NCBI GenBank assembly: GCA_003255025.1 | Contig: QANY01002293.1 | Span: 248,001-312,000, forward strand | DNA from: Datisca glomerata | Lineage: Eukaryota; Streptophyta; Magnoliopsida; Cucurbitales; Datiscaceae | Direction of reading: 5' to 3' | Length of the DNA: 64,000 nt | Shown: in pieces, positions 35,601 through 48,829 of the stretch | How positions within the stretch are numbered: position 1 is the stretch's first letter | How the letters are laid out: every line of letters starts with the position of its first letter | Program-made: the position numbers and the translations under genes | The notes under the pieces: generated by a model | Told to the model about the DNA's origin: nothing | Seen by the model: the letters and a program-made list of their open reading frames with translations, nothing else | Databases searched by the model: none

Positions 35601-36300
35601 AAACTATATAAAGCCCAATGTCTAAAATAGAAAATAGTTAAAGGACTAGAAAATAAGACAAAAGAATCCAAGGTAAAAAAAGGAACATAAAGATTAAAAG
35701 TAAAAAGGAAAACCATAATTTTGTTTTCACTTGAAGAAGATGGTTTTTGGAGAGAGAAAGAGAATAAATATTTTGAAAGTGAGAAAATGAGAAATAGAAG
35801 AGGTTTTCTTATAGAGAGAGGAGAAAAAGAATATCATTTATTACTCATATTCTTTAATTCTTTTTATAAGATATTTCAAATTTCTTGCACTTTAGTTGAA
35901 AAAATATATTGATCAATGATCTTCATCGTTTCTCATTTTGTACTCATGTAGTGTATACTTTTTTTCATAAGTAAAAAAAAAATATTTGTTCATCATTCTC
36001 TTGATCTTGAGTTTTATTTCAATGCATTAATGATTTTCTTCCTTTTAAATCTTTCAATTTGTTAATGAGATGCACTTTAACTCAATGTGAGTCAACCCGT
36101 TGATGAATTGAAAGCGACATTGCATGTAAAAAATCCTCTTTGATAATTTCTCATACATTAAAAATGCATAAAATATCATGTAGAAAAGTTAAAGATCTAT
36201 ATGGATAAACATTATGCAAATATTAAAGCTTCAAATCTTTTTTAATATTATCATTAGTTGATTTGTTAGATCTTATCGTCGACTTTTTATGACACTTGAT
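32644..36300. other. AT-rich intergenic DNA, no assignable gene
   Basis: A 100-codon minus frame (32637-32939) begins MKTGGGKAPNRGKRRVWYSH and has a hydrophobic stretch (FILFILMFLLHTLVLCWLVY) that could be one membrane segment. It starts in a locally GC-rich patch but matches no family I recognise. Other frames (34605-34829, 35405-35716) are low-complexity. 'gtgagttcaaatctc' at about 33598 resembles a tRNA B-box and could mark a decayed SINE. Confidence 0.35.
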
Positions 36301-36306
36301 TGAATT

Positions 36307-36575
36307 AGTTATCGTCCATGATTCTTCTTTTGCTATCTGATTAACAATGATTGAAAAAAATGAAATAATAGTAACTAGTAAGTTATGTAGTAAAAAATTA
36401 AAAGGGTATATCTATATCACATAAAAATATTTTTATTTTGAGATTTTATTCAACATTTTTTACGTGACGATTGGTTTAACTAGTCACCGTCCATAACTTT
36501 TCATTACTATTTGTATAGCAATAATTGAAAAAGGGAAAACTAATGATAACTAGTAAACTACATAGTAAAAAATGA
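36307..36575. repeat. Two-copy tandem duplication (about 173-base period)
   Basis: Segments at about 36307-36400 and 36479-36575 share 'atcgtccat.a.ttttc.tt.ctat', 'aa.aattgaaaaa' and 'gtaactagtaa.ttatgtagtaaaaaat' in the same order. They are diverged. Each is followed by AT-rich sequence ending near 'acataaaaata'. Confidence 0.6.
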
Positions 36576-36685
36576 TAATATTCATACAAATTATGTATTT
36601 ATATAAATATATTATTTTATAAAATTAAATATTTACATAGTTCAAATATTAAAAAAGAGGGCTATTCAACCATGTGTTAAGGCAG

Positions 36686-36747
36686 AGAGTCGCACCTTCT
36701 ATTAAGGTAGAGGGTTGTAACCCTCTGTTGGGATAGAGGGCGACTCT
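36686..36747. repeat. Nested inverted repeat (hairpin-forming)
   Basis: The outer arms agagtcgc (36686-36693) and gcgactct (36740-36747) are perfect complements. Inside, agagggtt (36709-36716) and aaccctct (36719-36726) are perfect complements with a 2-base loop. The surrounding sequence repeats 'agaggg' and 'aaggtagaggg'. Confidence 0.75.
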
Positions 36748-39404
36748 TTGCCCTGTCCCCTTCCCTTTTTTTTCCTCACTTTTTTTCTTTTGATTTCATT
36801 TTAATTTTTTTTCTTAACACGTGTTGATGTCATGTTTATTTCACTTCACACTTTTTTTCATTCATCTTCTTTTATATATTCTACATATTTTTTTACTTAC
36901 ACGTTCTTTTCAAATTTTTCATTTTTTACTTTTGTTTTTACCAATTTTTTCTTTATAATTATTATTTTTCTTATTTCTTATTTATTTATATATCATTGTC
37001 CTATTGTCATGTTTATAATGTAATTATTGTCTAATCTCTTATCATTAGAGTTAAAATTCATACATGTATGAATTACAACTTTAACAATTATATTTTAATT
37101 TACTTAATTCCATTATTTAGTTTTTAACTAAAAATCTCAATGACGGATTTTGAGATTTTTGGGATACCAAATATCTCAAACTACCGATTTGATGATTTAT
37201 TCTTTGAGATACCGAGAATAACTTTAATAATGATTTGATTTTCAAAAAAATAAAAAGAATAAATTAATTTTCAATAGTCCTTGAACCACCATTAAATGTC
37301 ATTTATCTTGTTTCATTTTTATGACACAAAACATATCTGATGAGACATTTCAAAAATAAATTCCTCTCACCTTTTTTATTTATTCATTTTTTCTAATATA
37401 ATTTGGATAGTATTTGATTGAATTTGATAACCATTTTAATAATGAGTGTTGTGGTGTGCTAATAACTCCCTCACACACAAATGACTTTTCGTAGTCCAAA
37501 ATATTTATTTTTTAAAATTGAGTAACCAATCACGACCTAAAATGATTGGTGGTGACTCCAAATTTCTTTTTTTCAAAATAATTTTTTTATCGTCATTCCG
37601 CGTCATATGCACATTGCGACACTAACGAATGAAGAGATATATATCAAATTTTTAATACCTTTTGGTATTATGTATCTGTATAACCTGTTTGCATACCTTA
37701 ATTTTCAGAAAGAATAATTTGTTTTAAATTCAACCGCTTGATAGATTTTTTTTTAAATAATCATGATATTATTACACAACATGAAGGTAAGAGTTACAAC
37801 ATGGAGGGTCAAATAACCTTTCAATGATAACTCTCTCCCTATCAGTCAAAATACAAATACGTATGATCAAGAAGAGAAAATAATCAAGAAGAGAAAATAA
37901 TCTAGCTCTGATCTTGCTAATATTAAAAATAACATCATCTACTGAGTTTAATTTTCCATTGATCCAACAAATGAATGACTAATAGTTTGACACAACATAG
38001 ACTTCACTTCCTCACCTAGGTTGATGACTAATTGTACACATTCTAAAAAATAAGAAACTATCACAGTTTACTTTAAAGTAAACTATAACCGAGTGATGTC
38101 CAATTGTGATTATCTGGTAAGTTAAATATATAGAGAGAGATAACTCTTCTACCAGAACCAATAGCTTTAGTAGACAAAAAATTTATCCAAATCCCTTCTC
38201 TGTTAATAACATTATTTTTTTTTTATAATGTTATTAACATTATAAAAAAAAATACTTGAAGCCTTGAAGACTTCAAAGTTTTTAATATTAAAATCTTGAA
38301 ATGTATCAATAGATCGCATGACATAAAAGAAGGTTAGGTATTTTTAATTTATTCCTAAAATTAATGAAATTAATGCATAAAGACACTCATTACATAAAGA
38401 CTCTCCTGAGGGTTTTAAATCGCAGTCTCAGTCAATGTCTCGTCGTGATCGCAATCACGAAAATCGGGTGTAACAGACCTTATGTAACGGGTTTCGGGTG
38501 TTGCAGATATGAATTTTTCTAAAATCCTAACAATTTGTATTTATTTTTCTTACATTATGAGTCGTCGCGGACTGTCACCGGCCGTCGCGGACTGTAACGA
38601 TCATTACATCGTATTAATGGTCATGATGAACGTGAATTTTTTTAAAATATTATATCGGACCGTAACGGTTGCCAAGTAGTGTGACTACGGTTATTTGATA
38701 CAATGACCCTCCCATTTTGGTAGTTCTCTAGGGAAAAACTCCATAATTTTTTCCCAATTTATATAGTACGACATTCATTCTGAAATGGTTGCAATTGTTG
38801 GGTCAATTTGCCTAATTTATTTTCTCCAGCTTCTTATCAATCTTAGCTAGATTGACATCAACCTCTGCGTAGATTGATATTATATTTTATAAACAATCAT
38901 TGAATTTCTATTGTTTTACTATAAAATCCCATATCTGAGATTTATTTTAAAGATATATCAATGTTAAAGAGATTAAAGGATATGTAACTCAAACACACTT
39001 TCAATTTCAATTTATTGATGTATAGATTTAATCACTACGTTGATCCGACAATCTCATATTGACTTAAATACCAAGTTTTGGACCATATTTACTCACTCTA
39101 ACACCATATTGCCAGAAAATATATTTAAAAATTTGGTGCCTGCTGCCAAATAAATGAAATTATAACCAAATGCATAGTCATGAAAGCAAATTATATTGAT
39201 CAATAAATCTTGTTGAGAAAGAGACCGGTGGAGTTGCCGGTCAGCCATGCCACACGGAAAATAAATTTAGTCACCAAACATTTATAACTCAAATGTATTG
39301 GTGTGTCTTTTCATTGGTGGTACTGTATAAATTTCATTACTGTAAGTGTAGATCTAATACCTTTTTAAATAATATGACCGTGTACATCCCCACCGTCCTA
39401 GAGT
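36748..39404. other. AT-rich intergenic DNA with a perfect 15-base palindrome
   Basis: 38201-38215 (tgttaataacattat) is perfectly complementary to 38225-38239 across a T-rich loop. The segment 38405-38670 has 'gtcgcggactgt' twice and 'gtaacgg' several times, which may be a decayed MITE, but no ends are clear. No gene was recognised. Confidence 0.4.
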
Positions 39405-39504
39405 GAGGAAAAAAAGCGCTATTTATTTTTAGACGATAGATTTAGTGAGTACCGTCACGTCTAATTTTTTTATGCCCATCTAAAAAATCAGATTTGTAGT
39501 AGTG
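39405..39504 (-). mobile_element. CACTA-type terminus fragment
   Basis: The sequence ends gatttgtagtagtg; reversed it begins CACTACTACAAATC, a common plant CACTA-like terminus, followed by a 'tgattttttagatgggcat' type subterminal sequence. The other end was not found, so it is probably a fragment. Confidence 0.5.
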
Positions 39505-39551
39505 GAAGAAAAAGAGAGGAGAAGTAATTAACCTTTTTTGTCCCACTCCAG

Positions 39552-39665
39552 CACTACAAGAAAAATTACATATATTGACGGTTTTTTACCGGCTGGTAAG
39601 ATAATCGCAGGGAAAAAATGATAGAAGTTGTACCGGCCGTTTTGCGAAACCGCGGGTACACTGTA
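39552..39665 (+). mobile_element. CACTA-type terminus fragment (same family as the 31638 end)
   Basis: Begins CACTACAAGAAAAATTAC, the classical CACTA terminus. It is followed by 'ttttttaccggctggtaa' and 'gtaccggccgttttgcg', the same accggc motifs as the reversed right end at 31638. No matching right end was seen within the window, so it looks truncated near 39665. Confidence 0.6.
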
Positions 39666-42557
39666 AAAGTTAGAGTTACAATAATGTAAAAGTTTTCATA
39701 TAATATCACTATTATTATCTACCATGTATTTTAAATGTTTCAATCATGTAACCACATGTGCTCTGTCTGTATTTCTTAGTCTTAAATAATCAAACAAATC
39801 ACTTCCTAATTAAATTTTCTCATCTTCTTATTGCTCTTTAATTATTGAAAACTCAAAGTAGAATACCATATAATTTGCTAATCATTTTGTCAGATCAGGC
39901 AATGTGCAGATGATTATTGGGCAAATGGGTTTAGATTTGTACTCACAAAAAATTAAAATGTGGTGCACGAGGGTCAGCAAAAGTTCATAAATTAGTGTTG
40001 GTTTGAGAGAGAGATCAATGCCGGGTCAGAGAAGGAATTATATAGCTGTTTGGGACCAATTTGGGTGATTTTTTAGGCATAAATGATGAGGGATGACTAT
40101 GAGTACCCTTGAAAGTTGAAATTCTTATTGTTCAAAGGGAAAGGGAGAGAGAGAGGTGATTGTCAAAGAAGGTCACTTAATTTTTCTATCCAGTTGCATT
40201 TATTGGGCTATGATCAGAGTAGACCAATAATCCAAGTGTTAATTCTTTCTGCAATTACACCGCCCATCACTTGTGTTCTTGGAAATAAAAAAGAATTCCA
40301 ACTCACTCATTGGATAGCGCATTTATGTTTGATGGAGCAGTTCAAAATTATCGGATATACTTCTTAACACGTGCTTTAATTGCAATACCACTATTTAAAA
40401 AACTCACGTGATTATGAAATTATATGTTCGAGAGTAAAATCCTTATTGTCTAACCTAATGTTTCTCATCATCTAAAACTAATTCAATATTCGTAAATCAT
40501 AAAATCCAACACTTTGTGAGTTTTTATCGTTCTCGCCATTGCAATCAACGTTTTCGTTACAAATTTAAGTTCTCAATATAAAAATTGTGTCAATTACAAT
40601 CTCATTAAACATGAGATCCCTTGTGTTGCATTAATTTCGTTTTTTGAACATAGGTAGGTGGAAATTTAAAAGCAAAACGTTGAAGCGAGTTGTTTGGATG
40701 GATCGTCTCAATAAATATGAAAATTATTTTACTAATAATTTAGAATCAATTTGTAAGAAATGAATGTGACAACTGACAAGAAACATTACAAGAAAATCAC
40801 AATAAAATCTTTAAGTGGAAAGTGGTTAAGCCTACTTGTAGTTTTTCATTCAATTTTTATTACTTATTACACACGGATTTTAATTCCAATCATCTCTACC
40901 ACGAATTTCAGTTAGAAAATTTTCTGGTTTTGTTTCTTTGATGAAGTCCTAGTTGATTCAATAAGTACTTTGGACACCTTGTTTCGAAGAACATTTAGGG
41001 CAAAATGTGTTTTATTCAAATTTTATTTTGTCTCTCACTCTCACTTTAGACATTGTAAGTATAATTATTTAAGTCCTAGTTTTTAAATTACTTAAAATAT
41101 TGCAATCAACTCTTTTATTTAGATTCAAACTTTAATATTTTGATATGATTTGATGACTAAACCAATAAAGCATATTGGAACGTTAACTATAAAAATTGAA
41201 GTTATCAATAAACACAAGCGGTTTTATGATTTAAACGATTTGCGTTTTAAATTATTCAATGATTTTTTTAAGAAAAAATATTCAATGCTTCATTTGGGAA
41301 AATTAGACTACACAAACGTTTACTCATATACTCGCAAAAGATCCTCAACTATTCTTAGTTTTTCTTTACTTATTTTTTCGTTTTTGTTTTTTAACAAAAA
41401 ATCGAGGAAATATAAAACTACAATATCGAACCATAATCTATGTACAAAGACAACAACGTGTCACATTTACATAGTAGACTTGAGTAAACTAAAAAACCAT
41501 CGAGATAATTGAAGATTAGTTCGAGTTATTGTATATGTATATCCTTATTGAATTATAATAAATAATTTTAAAAAATACTAGAAATATGCTGCACTTTTTA
41601 GTTTATAGAGGATAGTAATTAATAAGATGTAAAATAAATGATAAAATAGAGGGAATACGAAAAGTACAAGTGAAAGGGAAGTCGAAGAATAAATTGAGTT
41701 GGAAACCAATAAATAAGGAAGAAACCAGAGAGAGTAGTTGAGAAAAATAGGTTAAATTTTTTATACAATTAAGTCGGTGTGTAATCTTCCAATATGTGCT
41801 GTATTTCCTTTAGCTGTCATCTATATAACTCGTTCGTTTGACTGGTTTTCTAATAGTAATACTTCACTTTCAAAACTGTCTGAAGTTTTTAAATGCTGAC
41901 AAAAGTTAATATTTAAGTTTATCTCAACATGGCATGACATTCTAAATTCATGCATTTGGATCAGACGTAGAAAACGTGCGTTACACGATTATATGAAATA
42001 AAGTTGGTTTTTATATGCAAGTTTGTTGTTCGGATTTCAGATTAATGTAATTGATTTCTATCTTAATTTTAGACATAATTACCAGGTTTGAATTTGTCTT
42101 TTACCAAAACTGTTATGATCTCTGGTTATCCACAGTTTTCAGTGACTATACAAATACGTGTATATAGCTCATTGTTATGCAGAAGTGTACAGAACATTAA
42201 ATACAGTTCTTTATCAAGTAAAAACTCTAGATGAAGAATGTGGCAAAATAATAACATTTGTAGAAGTGTCTACGAGAAGAGTCGGAGATATGTGTTTCAC
42301 AAAGAAACTTAAAGAGTACGTGATACTTTTATATAGACACAATTCAAGCATTTGCATTCTTAAATAATAGTAATTTACCATTAGTAAAAGGTACAGAGAG
42401 AGGAAGACAAAAAGAAATAATATTTTATTTTTTTAAATACCTCACACAGCTTGTACTTAAAAAAATTCATACTCCATTATTATTATTTATAGTATTCTTA
42501 ATTTTATTTAATTGATAATATATTATTAGTGCTTTAGAAATGCTTAAAACAATGATA
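39666..42557. other. AT-rich intergenic DNA, no assignable gene
   Basis: Frames at 40116-40367 (83 codons), 41150-41512 (120 codons, Lys/Phe-rich) and 42158-42367 (69 codons) show no domain and no convincing splice context. A real but lineage-specific short gene cannot be excluded. Confidence 0.4.
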
Positions 42558-42562
42558 AAGAT

Positions 42563-43327
42563 TGTTGTCACCAAAAATTTTAACGATGGTATGGCAAGCA
42601 ATTTCCTCTCTACATAGGGGTTTTTTCGGACAAGAACCTGCATAACATAGACAGAAAACTCTACAACGAAGAGAACCTGGAGGAGTTTCCTCATCGAAGA
42701 GCCTCCGATGCCTAAGTCAGTATCTTGAAGAAATTTTGACAGAGTTTTCTCTTAGGAGAGAACTGCTTACCTTTTACCGTTTGTAGATGTGGTATTTATA
42801 CTTTAAGCCTTGGAGGAGGATATGTGTCGAATATGTTTTGGGCAAGGTGACGGCATTTTCTTGATATGACGACCTGGAGACGGCATTTAATGCATTGTTC
42901 CCCCGAGCTGACGAAAAGGAGGGTGCATTAAATGTCAATTTACCTTTAGTCACGCCGGACGTGGTGGATGTGACCATTTAGTGGTTGACTAGACACTTCA
43001 TCATGGTGATTGAAGTCGATCAGTGCCTGCCACAAGGGAGAAAATGTCACGTAGAGTGTTACTTTCGACGAATAATGATGAGGTCTAACACTGGGTTAAC
43101 TGACCTCATGTGTCAGACTCCCTTCTCGAGGCTTATTAGCTTACGCTGCTCGATATCTCCCGAGCTCCTTGCAAATCGACCTGGTCAGGTCAGTTCCCCT
43201 CACTTTTAGGAGCTCAATTCGTCAACTCCTTTTCCTGGAGTAGAGTAGATACTTCCATCGTGGCTTGCCACGTAGTGTCACCTACCACATGTGTCACGTC
43301 ATTGGTAGTCTAAGAATACCCATAACA
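42563..43327 (-). repeat. 3' LTR of the Tat-like element
   Basis: About 765 bases, begins tgttgtcacc and ends cccataaca in plus orientation. The minus-strand TATA box is at 42791-42800. It is about 40 bases longer than the other copy because of small insertions. Confidence 0.85.
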
Positions 43328-43340
43328 GTTACCCCTTTAC
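43328..43340 (-). promoter_or_regulatory. Polypurine tract of the Tat-like element
   Basis: On the minus strand the bases adjoining the left LTR read GTAAAGGGGTAAC, a purine-rich plus-strand primer. It agrees with the primer-binding site at the other end. Confidence 0.65.
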
Positions 43341-43563
43341 GAAGATTTGGTGGATCCCATCCACCCACGTTTGAAGACTTCCTTGTAGTGATCGTTTATC
43401 GTATGTGTGCGCGTTGCCTTGCTTCTCTTGAAACCTCATTGTCAGCTACACTTTAGGGAGGCAGTGACGATAACGTATTGATGCGTGAAGGGAGGGTGAA
43501 GGGCGCGATGCCTGACCCTTCGACATCACCTGTCGTTAGATCAGCGCAATGGTCTTGGGCCCC

Positions 43564-43571
43564 TATAAATA
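43564..43571 (+). promoter_or_regulatory. TATA box of the antisense gene
   Basis: TATAAATA in the context cccctataaatagttgg on the plus strand, about 320 bases upstream of the proposed ATG at 43891. It lies outside the LTR, so the antisense gene appears to have its own promoter. A donor-like gtaagt at 43846 and acceptor-like ccttag ending at 43890 sit just before the ATG, but that interval is only 45 bases, short for a plant intron. Confidence 0.5.
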
Positions 43572-44934
43572 GTTGGTCTCCCCTTCCGTTCCCTCCAACA
43601 TTCTTGCCCCTCGAGAGACTCCAAAACCTTTCTCCGGAAAATCCTTCATCGTGTAGAGACAGGAGTTACTTCCTATGCCTGGTGTTGCCTTTTTTTCCTT
43701 CCATCTTCAACTTCTACTGTCTTCCTGTTTTAGCTGTGCCGTTTGCTAATTTGGCTTTGTATCTTCCTCTTCATTACCTTGGGAGACGTTTTGTGGCTCG
43801 TTCATTTCTGTGAAGTCGTTCACTCCTCATCGCCGATTCACCGTGGTAAGTTATTTTCTCCCCGTCCAAGTCTTTTTCTTTAATCCTTAGATGGACACCG
43901 TGTCACAACGTCGAATGAATTTATCAAATCATGTGTTGACCCTAGGGCCTATGTCGGCCCGAATGAAGATGTCGACCGATGAGGGGCCTGATGAGATTCC
44001 TTTCTCGTTGCCTAAAGATGACTTAGGTAGGATTTGAGAGCTTACCATATTCCCAATTATGTTCAACTACGCTACCTGAGGTGGGCGAGAAGAATATTAG
44101 TGCTCCACGATATGGGGGGACTGGATTATACTTGGTCTCTTTTGGAGTGTGGGTTGAGGTTCCTTCTACATCATTTCCTGAGGGAGTGGTTCTCCTCGAC
44201 GGGTATCGCTCTAGCCCAACTCCTGCCGAACTCATGGAGGACTCTGATTGGCTACTGGAGGACTATAGCCCAACTCCTCGACTTTATGTTTCAGTTTAAG
44301 TCTCCCCAAGAATAAAGTGGTAGGGATGCCTCCTTGTGGCTGGGCTGGTACTACCTCAGCAACCATATTTGAGAAGCGAAAGAGATCGTGAGTAGGATCA
44401 CATCCTGATACAAAGATTAGAAGGATAGATGGTTCATGATTTATGGGCTCTGGGACAGCCTTCCTAAGGAGTCAGATTCTGTGCCCCTGTCCCTCGAGTC
44501 TTCGGGGTCGTAAGTGAACTCACATTTTTATCTCGTAAGGGAGAACATCTTCTTGTTGCTTACCTCGATTGCTAATCTTCCTTATTCTTCTTCTAGTGGC
44601 TAAAAAGAGGTAAGAAGAACTCCCCACCTACCTCTTATCCCGTATTTCCTGGCTAGCCGAGCTCCAGGTCGAGGCTCGTGCTTATGACGTCCTTTTTAGG
44701 CTTGATTTTTTATTTCAGGCGGACTTGTATTTGGATCCTCTAGAGGATGTTACAATTGACCTTCCTATTGAAGAATGTTTGGAGGATTCTCCCGTTTGTA
44801 CAAGTATGATCCTCATCTGATTTCGTGCTTTTGTTATTACTATCATTACCTTTCCTCTCTTATAATTGTGTTTCCACATTTGCAGCGATGGCCAGGGACG
44901 ATCCTTCTTCCAAGAAGCAGAGGAAGGAACTTGA

Positions 44935-46729
44935 AGTTGGATCGGGTTTTATATTTTGAAGAAAAATTAATGAACCGTGACAAGTTAATGGGTGGAAGTC
45001 AAAAATTGTTCATACAAACATTTAATCGAATTAAATACAATCAATCAATGAACATGCATAATCATATAAACGACTTGAGATTGAAACAATTTATACATTT
45101 TCAATTAATGGAAAAATTGTGATTTGGTGGGATCCAATCTCTATCTCTTATTTTTCGTACTTGAGATTTGCAGAGCTATTAATTGATCTCTACACCGACA
45201 ACCACTCGCTCTAGTCAAAAGTAAATCTCTCAAGGGTTTTTGTAGGAATTGAGTATGGACTTTCAAAACAATAATTGGAAGAGAAAAATCAATTTTTTTC
45301 TCATCCCTACTGTAAAAATCAGCGGCAACTGTGTAGGGAGGAGAGGGAAAATAATTTTCCTATGATTAACATACGTAGGGATAGGGTTAAGGATGCAATC
45401 TCTTATATGATAAAATCAAAATTTTCCCTCTCCCTGCACTGCGATGTGCAATTTTTACATCTCCCCTAGAGCCAAATTTGTGTTCAGATTCATTAGTCTA
45501 AATTGATGAATTAAATTGATCTTTATCAATTAATTAATTAATTAATTTTATTTCATAATTAAAAATAATAAAATAGTTAATTTGAAAATTAATTTTACGC
45601 TTCACTAACACACATCTCATATGGGGCTTGGGAAATATATCTTGGTCCAAAACACATTTTTTGTTTAACTGTCGTTGTTTCTCATTTATGTCCTTATGAC
45701 CTACTCCTGAGATCGAATAAACTCACATGCTTAAAGTTATGAGATTCAAATACCCGTCTAATTTATCTCCATAAATTCGTGACCCATTTAATTTCGACAT
45801 CATATGACTCCACCATAAGTCCTATGCTGAATAAACTCCTTATTCATGAGCGCGACATTTTCTGTTGGTGCATATTTCACAGTCCATAGAATATTTAACG
45901 ATATTAGCTTTCGTGAATATCAATAACAAGAGTGGGATTTAAAATTATCATTTTACCTTTCTGGTTATTATTTTTTTAACTCTTTTATTAAATGTGAATA
46001 AGAAAGTCATATCAGCGAAATGTCTTATACACATCACCATATCTTATTCAATGACTCATTTCATCGAGTATCAGGCTCAATTTATTTATTTACACACTTA
46101 TCAATAAAGCATAAGGTCATATTGTTGCTTTTGCAATCTAACCACGAATTTCATAACTGTGATTCATGCAACTCCAATGTAGTTGAATCATGGTTCAAAC
46201 AGCTAAGGTATTATCCGATAATTTGAACCCACTCCTTTGCTATATCAAAGGTTGCAAGTAACGAAGTCAAGTTTCGTATCCACCCCAAGATTAATGTAAT
46301 TACAAAAATACTCTTAAGGTGTAACAATTAGTTTTAGAGCTAGATAAATAACTTTGCTCTAAACAAATTGGTTATTAGTCTATTCAACATATTCCATAAC
46401 ATGTCTAGGTCAACCGTTAGAGTCTCCACTTCCAGACCAACATCATTTGGTTCAACCTAATACTCATAATTGGATTCAATTACCCAGTCGATCCTAAGAC
46501 TACGAATAATATTCTGAATTATCTTAGAAGAGTTTATCTGGAATACCGCTCAGTCTTTGCTCTTCTTACGTTGATAATATTTCCTCCAAGACTTAAGTAA
46601 GTTATAAACACTCATCAATTATAGAAAAATTTCTCTTCTTCATAAAATTTAGTAATACATAAATATCGATAAATAACTGTTTACTCATAAAAAGTTATCA
46701 TACCCTACTTTGTGGACATAATTCCAACA
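44935..46729 (-). repeat. 3' LTR of the copia element
   Basis: 1795 bases. The outer edge now reads agttgg instead of the canonical tgttgg, but the adjoining CTTGA duplication fixes the border. The inner edge is ccaaca. Confidence 0.95.
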
Positions 46730-46741
46730 ATCTCTCACTTA
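46730..46741 (-). promoter_or_regulatory. Polypurine tract of the copia element
   Basis: On the minus strand TAAGTGAGAGAT adjoins TGTTGG, one change away from the AAGTGGGAGAT tract usual in plant copia elements. Confidence 0.75.
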
Positions 46742-48800
46742 GACGAAATTAGGCGTGTACAATCTTGTATCCCCATGCCCTCTAGATGGCCGTTAAAGAC
46801 TTTACTGCTTAAAGTCTTCATTAATGGATCTGCCAGGTTGGTACTTTCGCTCTATGGATCTATTATGGCTTCTCGATTTCTTCGAGTTTGCTACAGCCCC
46901 ATTATTGTTATAATAAAGTGTCATGGGTTTGTCAGCATCTGGAAAGACTTTCAGAGTCTTTAGAAACTTTCTAATAGGGGTGTAAGCGGCTCGGTGCGGC
47001 TCGGTTTAAGGGGTTTTACTGAGCCAAACCGAACATACCATTTTACACAATTAGCAACCGAACCGAACCACTCAATGTTCAAAAACTGAACCGAACCGTA
47101 AGATGAAAAACAAAGTAGAAAATTTCATCAAATTTCAACCAAATCTCAACCTAATTTCTAACAAATCTCTACCAAATCAGCAACACATACAAAACCAACA
47201 TCAATCTCAACTAAGTATTTGACATATTTACATTTCAACTGAGAATAAAAAATATTTACAGAAATAACAGCGAAGACATTGAGAGAAAGAAATAGAGATA
47301 AAGAGAGAGACGAGGCTAACTGATAAAAAGGGTGAGGCTCGTGAAGTAAAGGGAGAATTAGGGCAAATGGGCTTATATAGAAGTGTGGTTCGGTTCATCT
47401 CAGTGTGATTTTTCACAAAAATCAAATACCGAACTGAACCATCTTATTTTTCTACTTCTGGAAACGAACCAAACCGTCAGAACTGACAAAACCGCTCGAA
47501 CCAATACGGTTCAGTCTGGTTCGGTCGGTTTTTGCGGTTTGGTCAGTTTTCCTTACACCCCTACTTTCTAAGCCATACAACCTCATTTGTAGCTTCACAA
47601 GCCCCCACATACTCAGCTTCTATGTTAGAATCAACAATGTAAGATTGCTTGATACTTCTCCATGCCACTGCTCCACCATCTAGGATGAAAGTTGATCCTG
47701 AAGTAGACCTCCTAGAATCCTTGTCCGCTTAAAAATTAGAGTTGGTATAACCCGTCATATTCAGGTTAGTTCCTAAATGCACAAACATGTAGTTCTTCGT
47801 TCTCTTAAGATGCTTGAGAATATACTTAACAACATTCCAATGCTCGAGTCCAGGATTAGATTGGAAACGAGTCATCATGCCCACAGTGAGCAAATAACTG
47901 ACCTAGTGCAAACCATTTTATATATGAGACTTCCTACGGTTGAGGCATAGTGAATCTTTCTTATATCTTCCACTTCTTGAGGAGTCTTGGGAGACTACTC
48001 CTTGGAGAGGGTGATTCCATGTCTAAAGAGAAGATATCCCTTTTTGGAGTCTTGCATATTGAATCGATTCATCATCTTATCAATATTAGATGCTTGAGAC
48101 AATGTCAATTGTTTGTTTTTCCAATCCTGAAAGATCTGAGTACTTAGGACAAAGAAAGCTTCTCTAAGATCTTTCATATCAAACTACTTTGCAAGCCAAA
48201 TCTTGACATCAGACAATTTCCTACATAATTCTCAATGAGTATAATATCATCCACTTATAAAACCAGAAAAACCACCTTCCCTTTGTGTATTAGCTTATAA
48301 ACACAGGGTTCATCCATTAATTACTCAAAACTGAAGTTCTTGACAATTTCGTCCAATATGATATTCCATGAACGAGATCGCTTGCTTAAGTCCATAAATG
48401 GACTTCAGCAGTTCACAAACCTTGCCCTCTTGTCCTTTCTCCATGAACAAGTATGGTTGAGCCATATAAATGTGCTCTTCAATATTTTCATATAGAAAAG
48501 TAATCTTGACGTCCATCTCTCAGTATTCATAATTGATGGCAGCAGCAATGGACAAGAAGATTCAGCATGGCCACCGACATGAAGATATCCTTATAGTCAA
48601 TACGTTACTTTTGCGTGTAGCCCTTAGCTACAAGTCTAGCTTTAAATTTCTCTACATTCTCATCCCGACCTATCTTCTTCTTATAAATCCATTTACACTT
48701 TATGGGTTTCACCCTTTCAGGAAGATTTATAAGCTTCCAGACTCCATTCGACTACATTGGTTATTTCTCGATGTTCATGGCGTCTTGTCATAGGTTTGCT
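46742..48800 (-). pseudogene. Copia reverse transcriptase / RNase H, broken and split by a MITE
   Basis: 48325-48516 reads MDVKITFLYENIEEHIYMAQ and KVCELLKSIYGLKQA, the conserved N-terminal RT block. 47995-48177 reads MKDLREAFFVLSTQIF and IDKMMNRFNMQDSKKG, the later RT part. RNase H-like remnants at about 46742-47900 (reversed, ending in the Glu-Ala-Glu-Tyr-type region) are interrupted at 46975-47563 by a hAT MITE. Confidence 0.8.
46975..47563. mobile_element. hAT-type MITE in the copia RNase H region
   Basis: The ends read TAGGGGTGTAAG on both sides (the right end reversed). CTTTCTAA flanks it perfectly on both sides (46967-46974 and 47564-47571), an 8-bp duplication diagnostic of hAT elements. 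The interior is rich in ggttcggtt/aaccgaacc near both ends. 589 bases, no transposase. Confidence 0.95.
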
Positions 48801-48829
48801 TTAGGACCAGCCATAGCCTGCGAGTAGGA

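Noticed and set aside
31638..39552. The interval between two CACTA termini of the same family read as one transposon
   Set aside because: The termini point away from the interval (the right end at 31638 and the left end at 39552), so the DNA between them is outside both elements.
42563..43327. Initial reading of the Tat-like element as plus-strand because its PF04195-like gene is on the plus strand
   Set aside because: TATA boxes in both LTRs, the primer-binding site and the polypurine tract all indicate minus-strand transcription; the gene is antisense.
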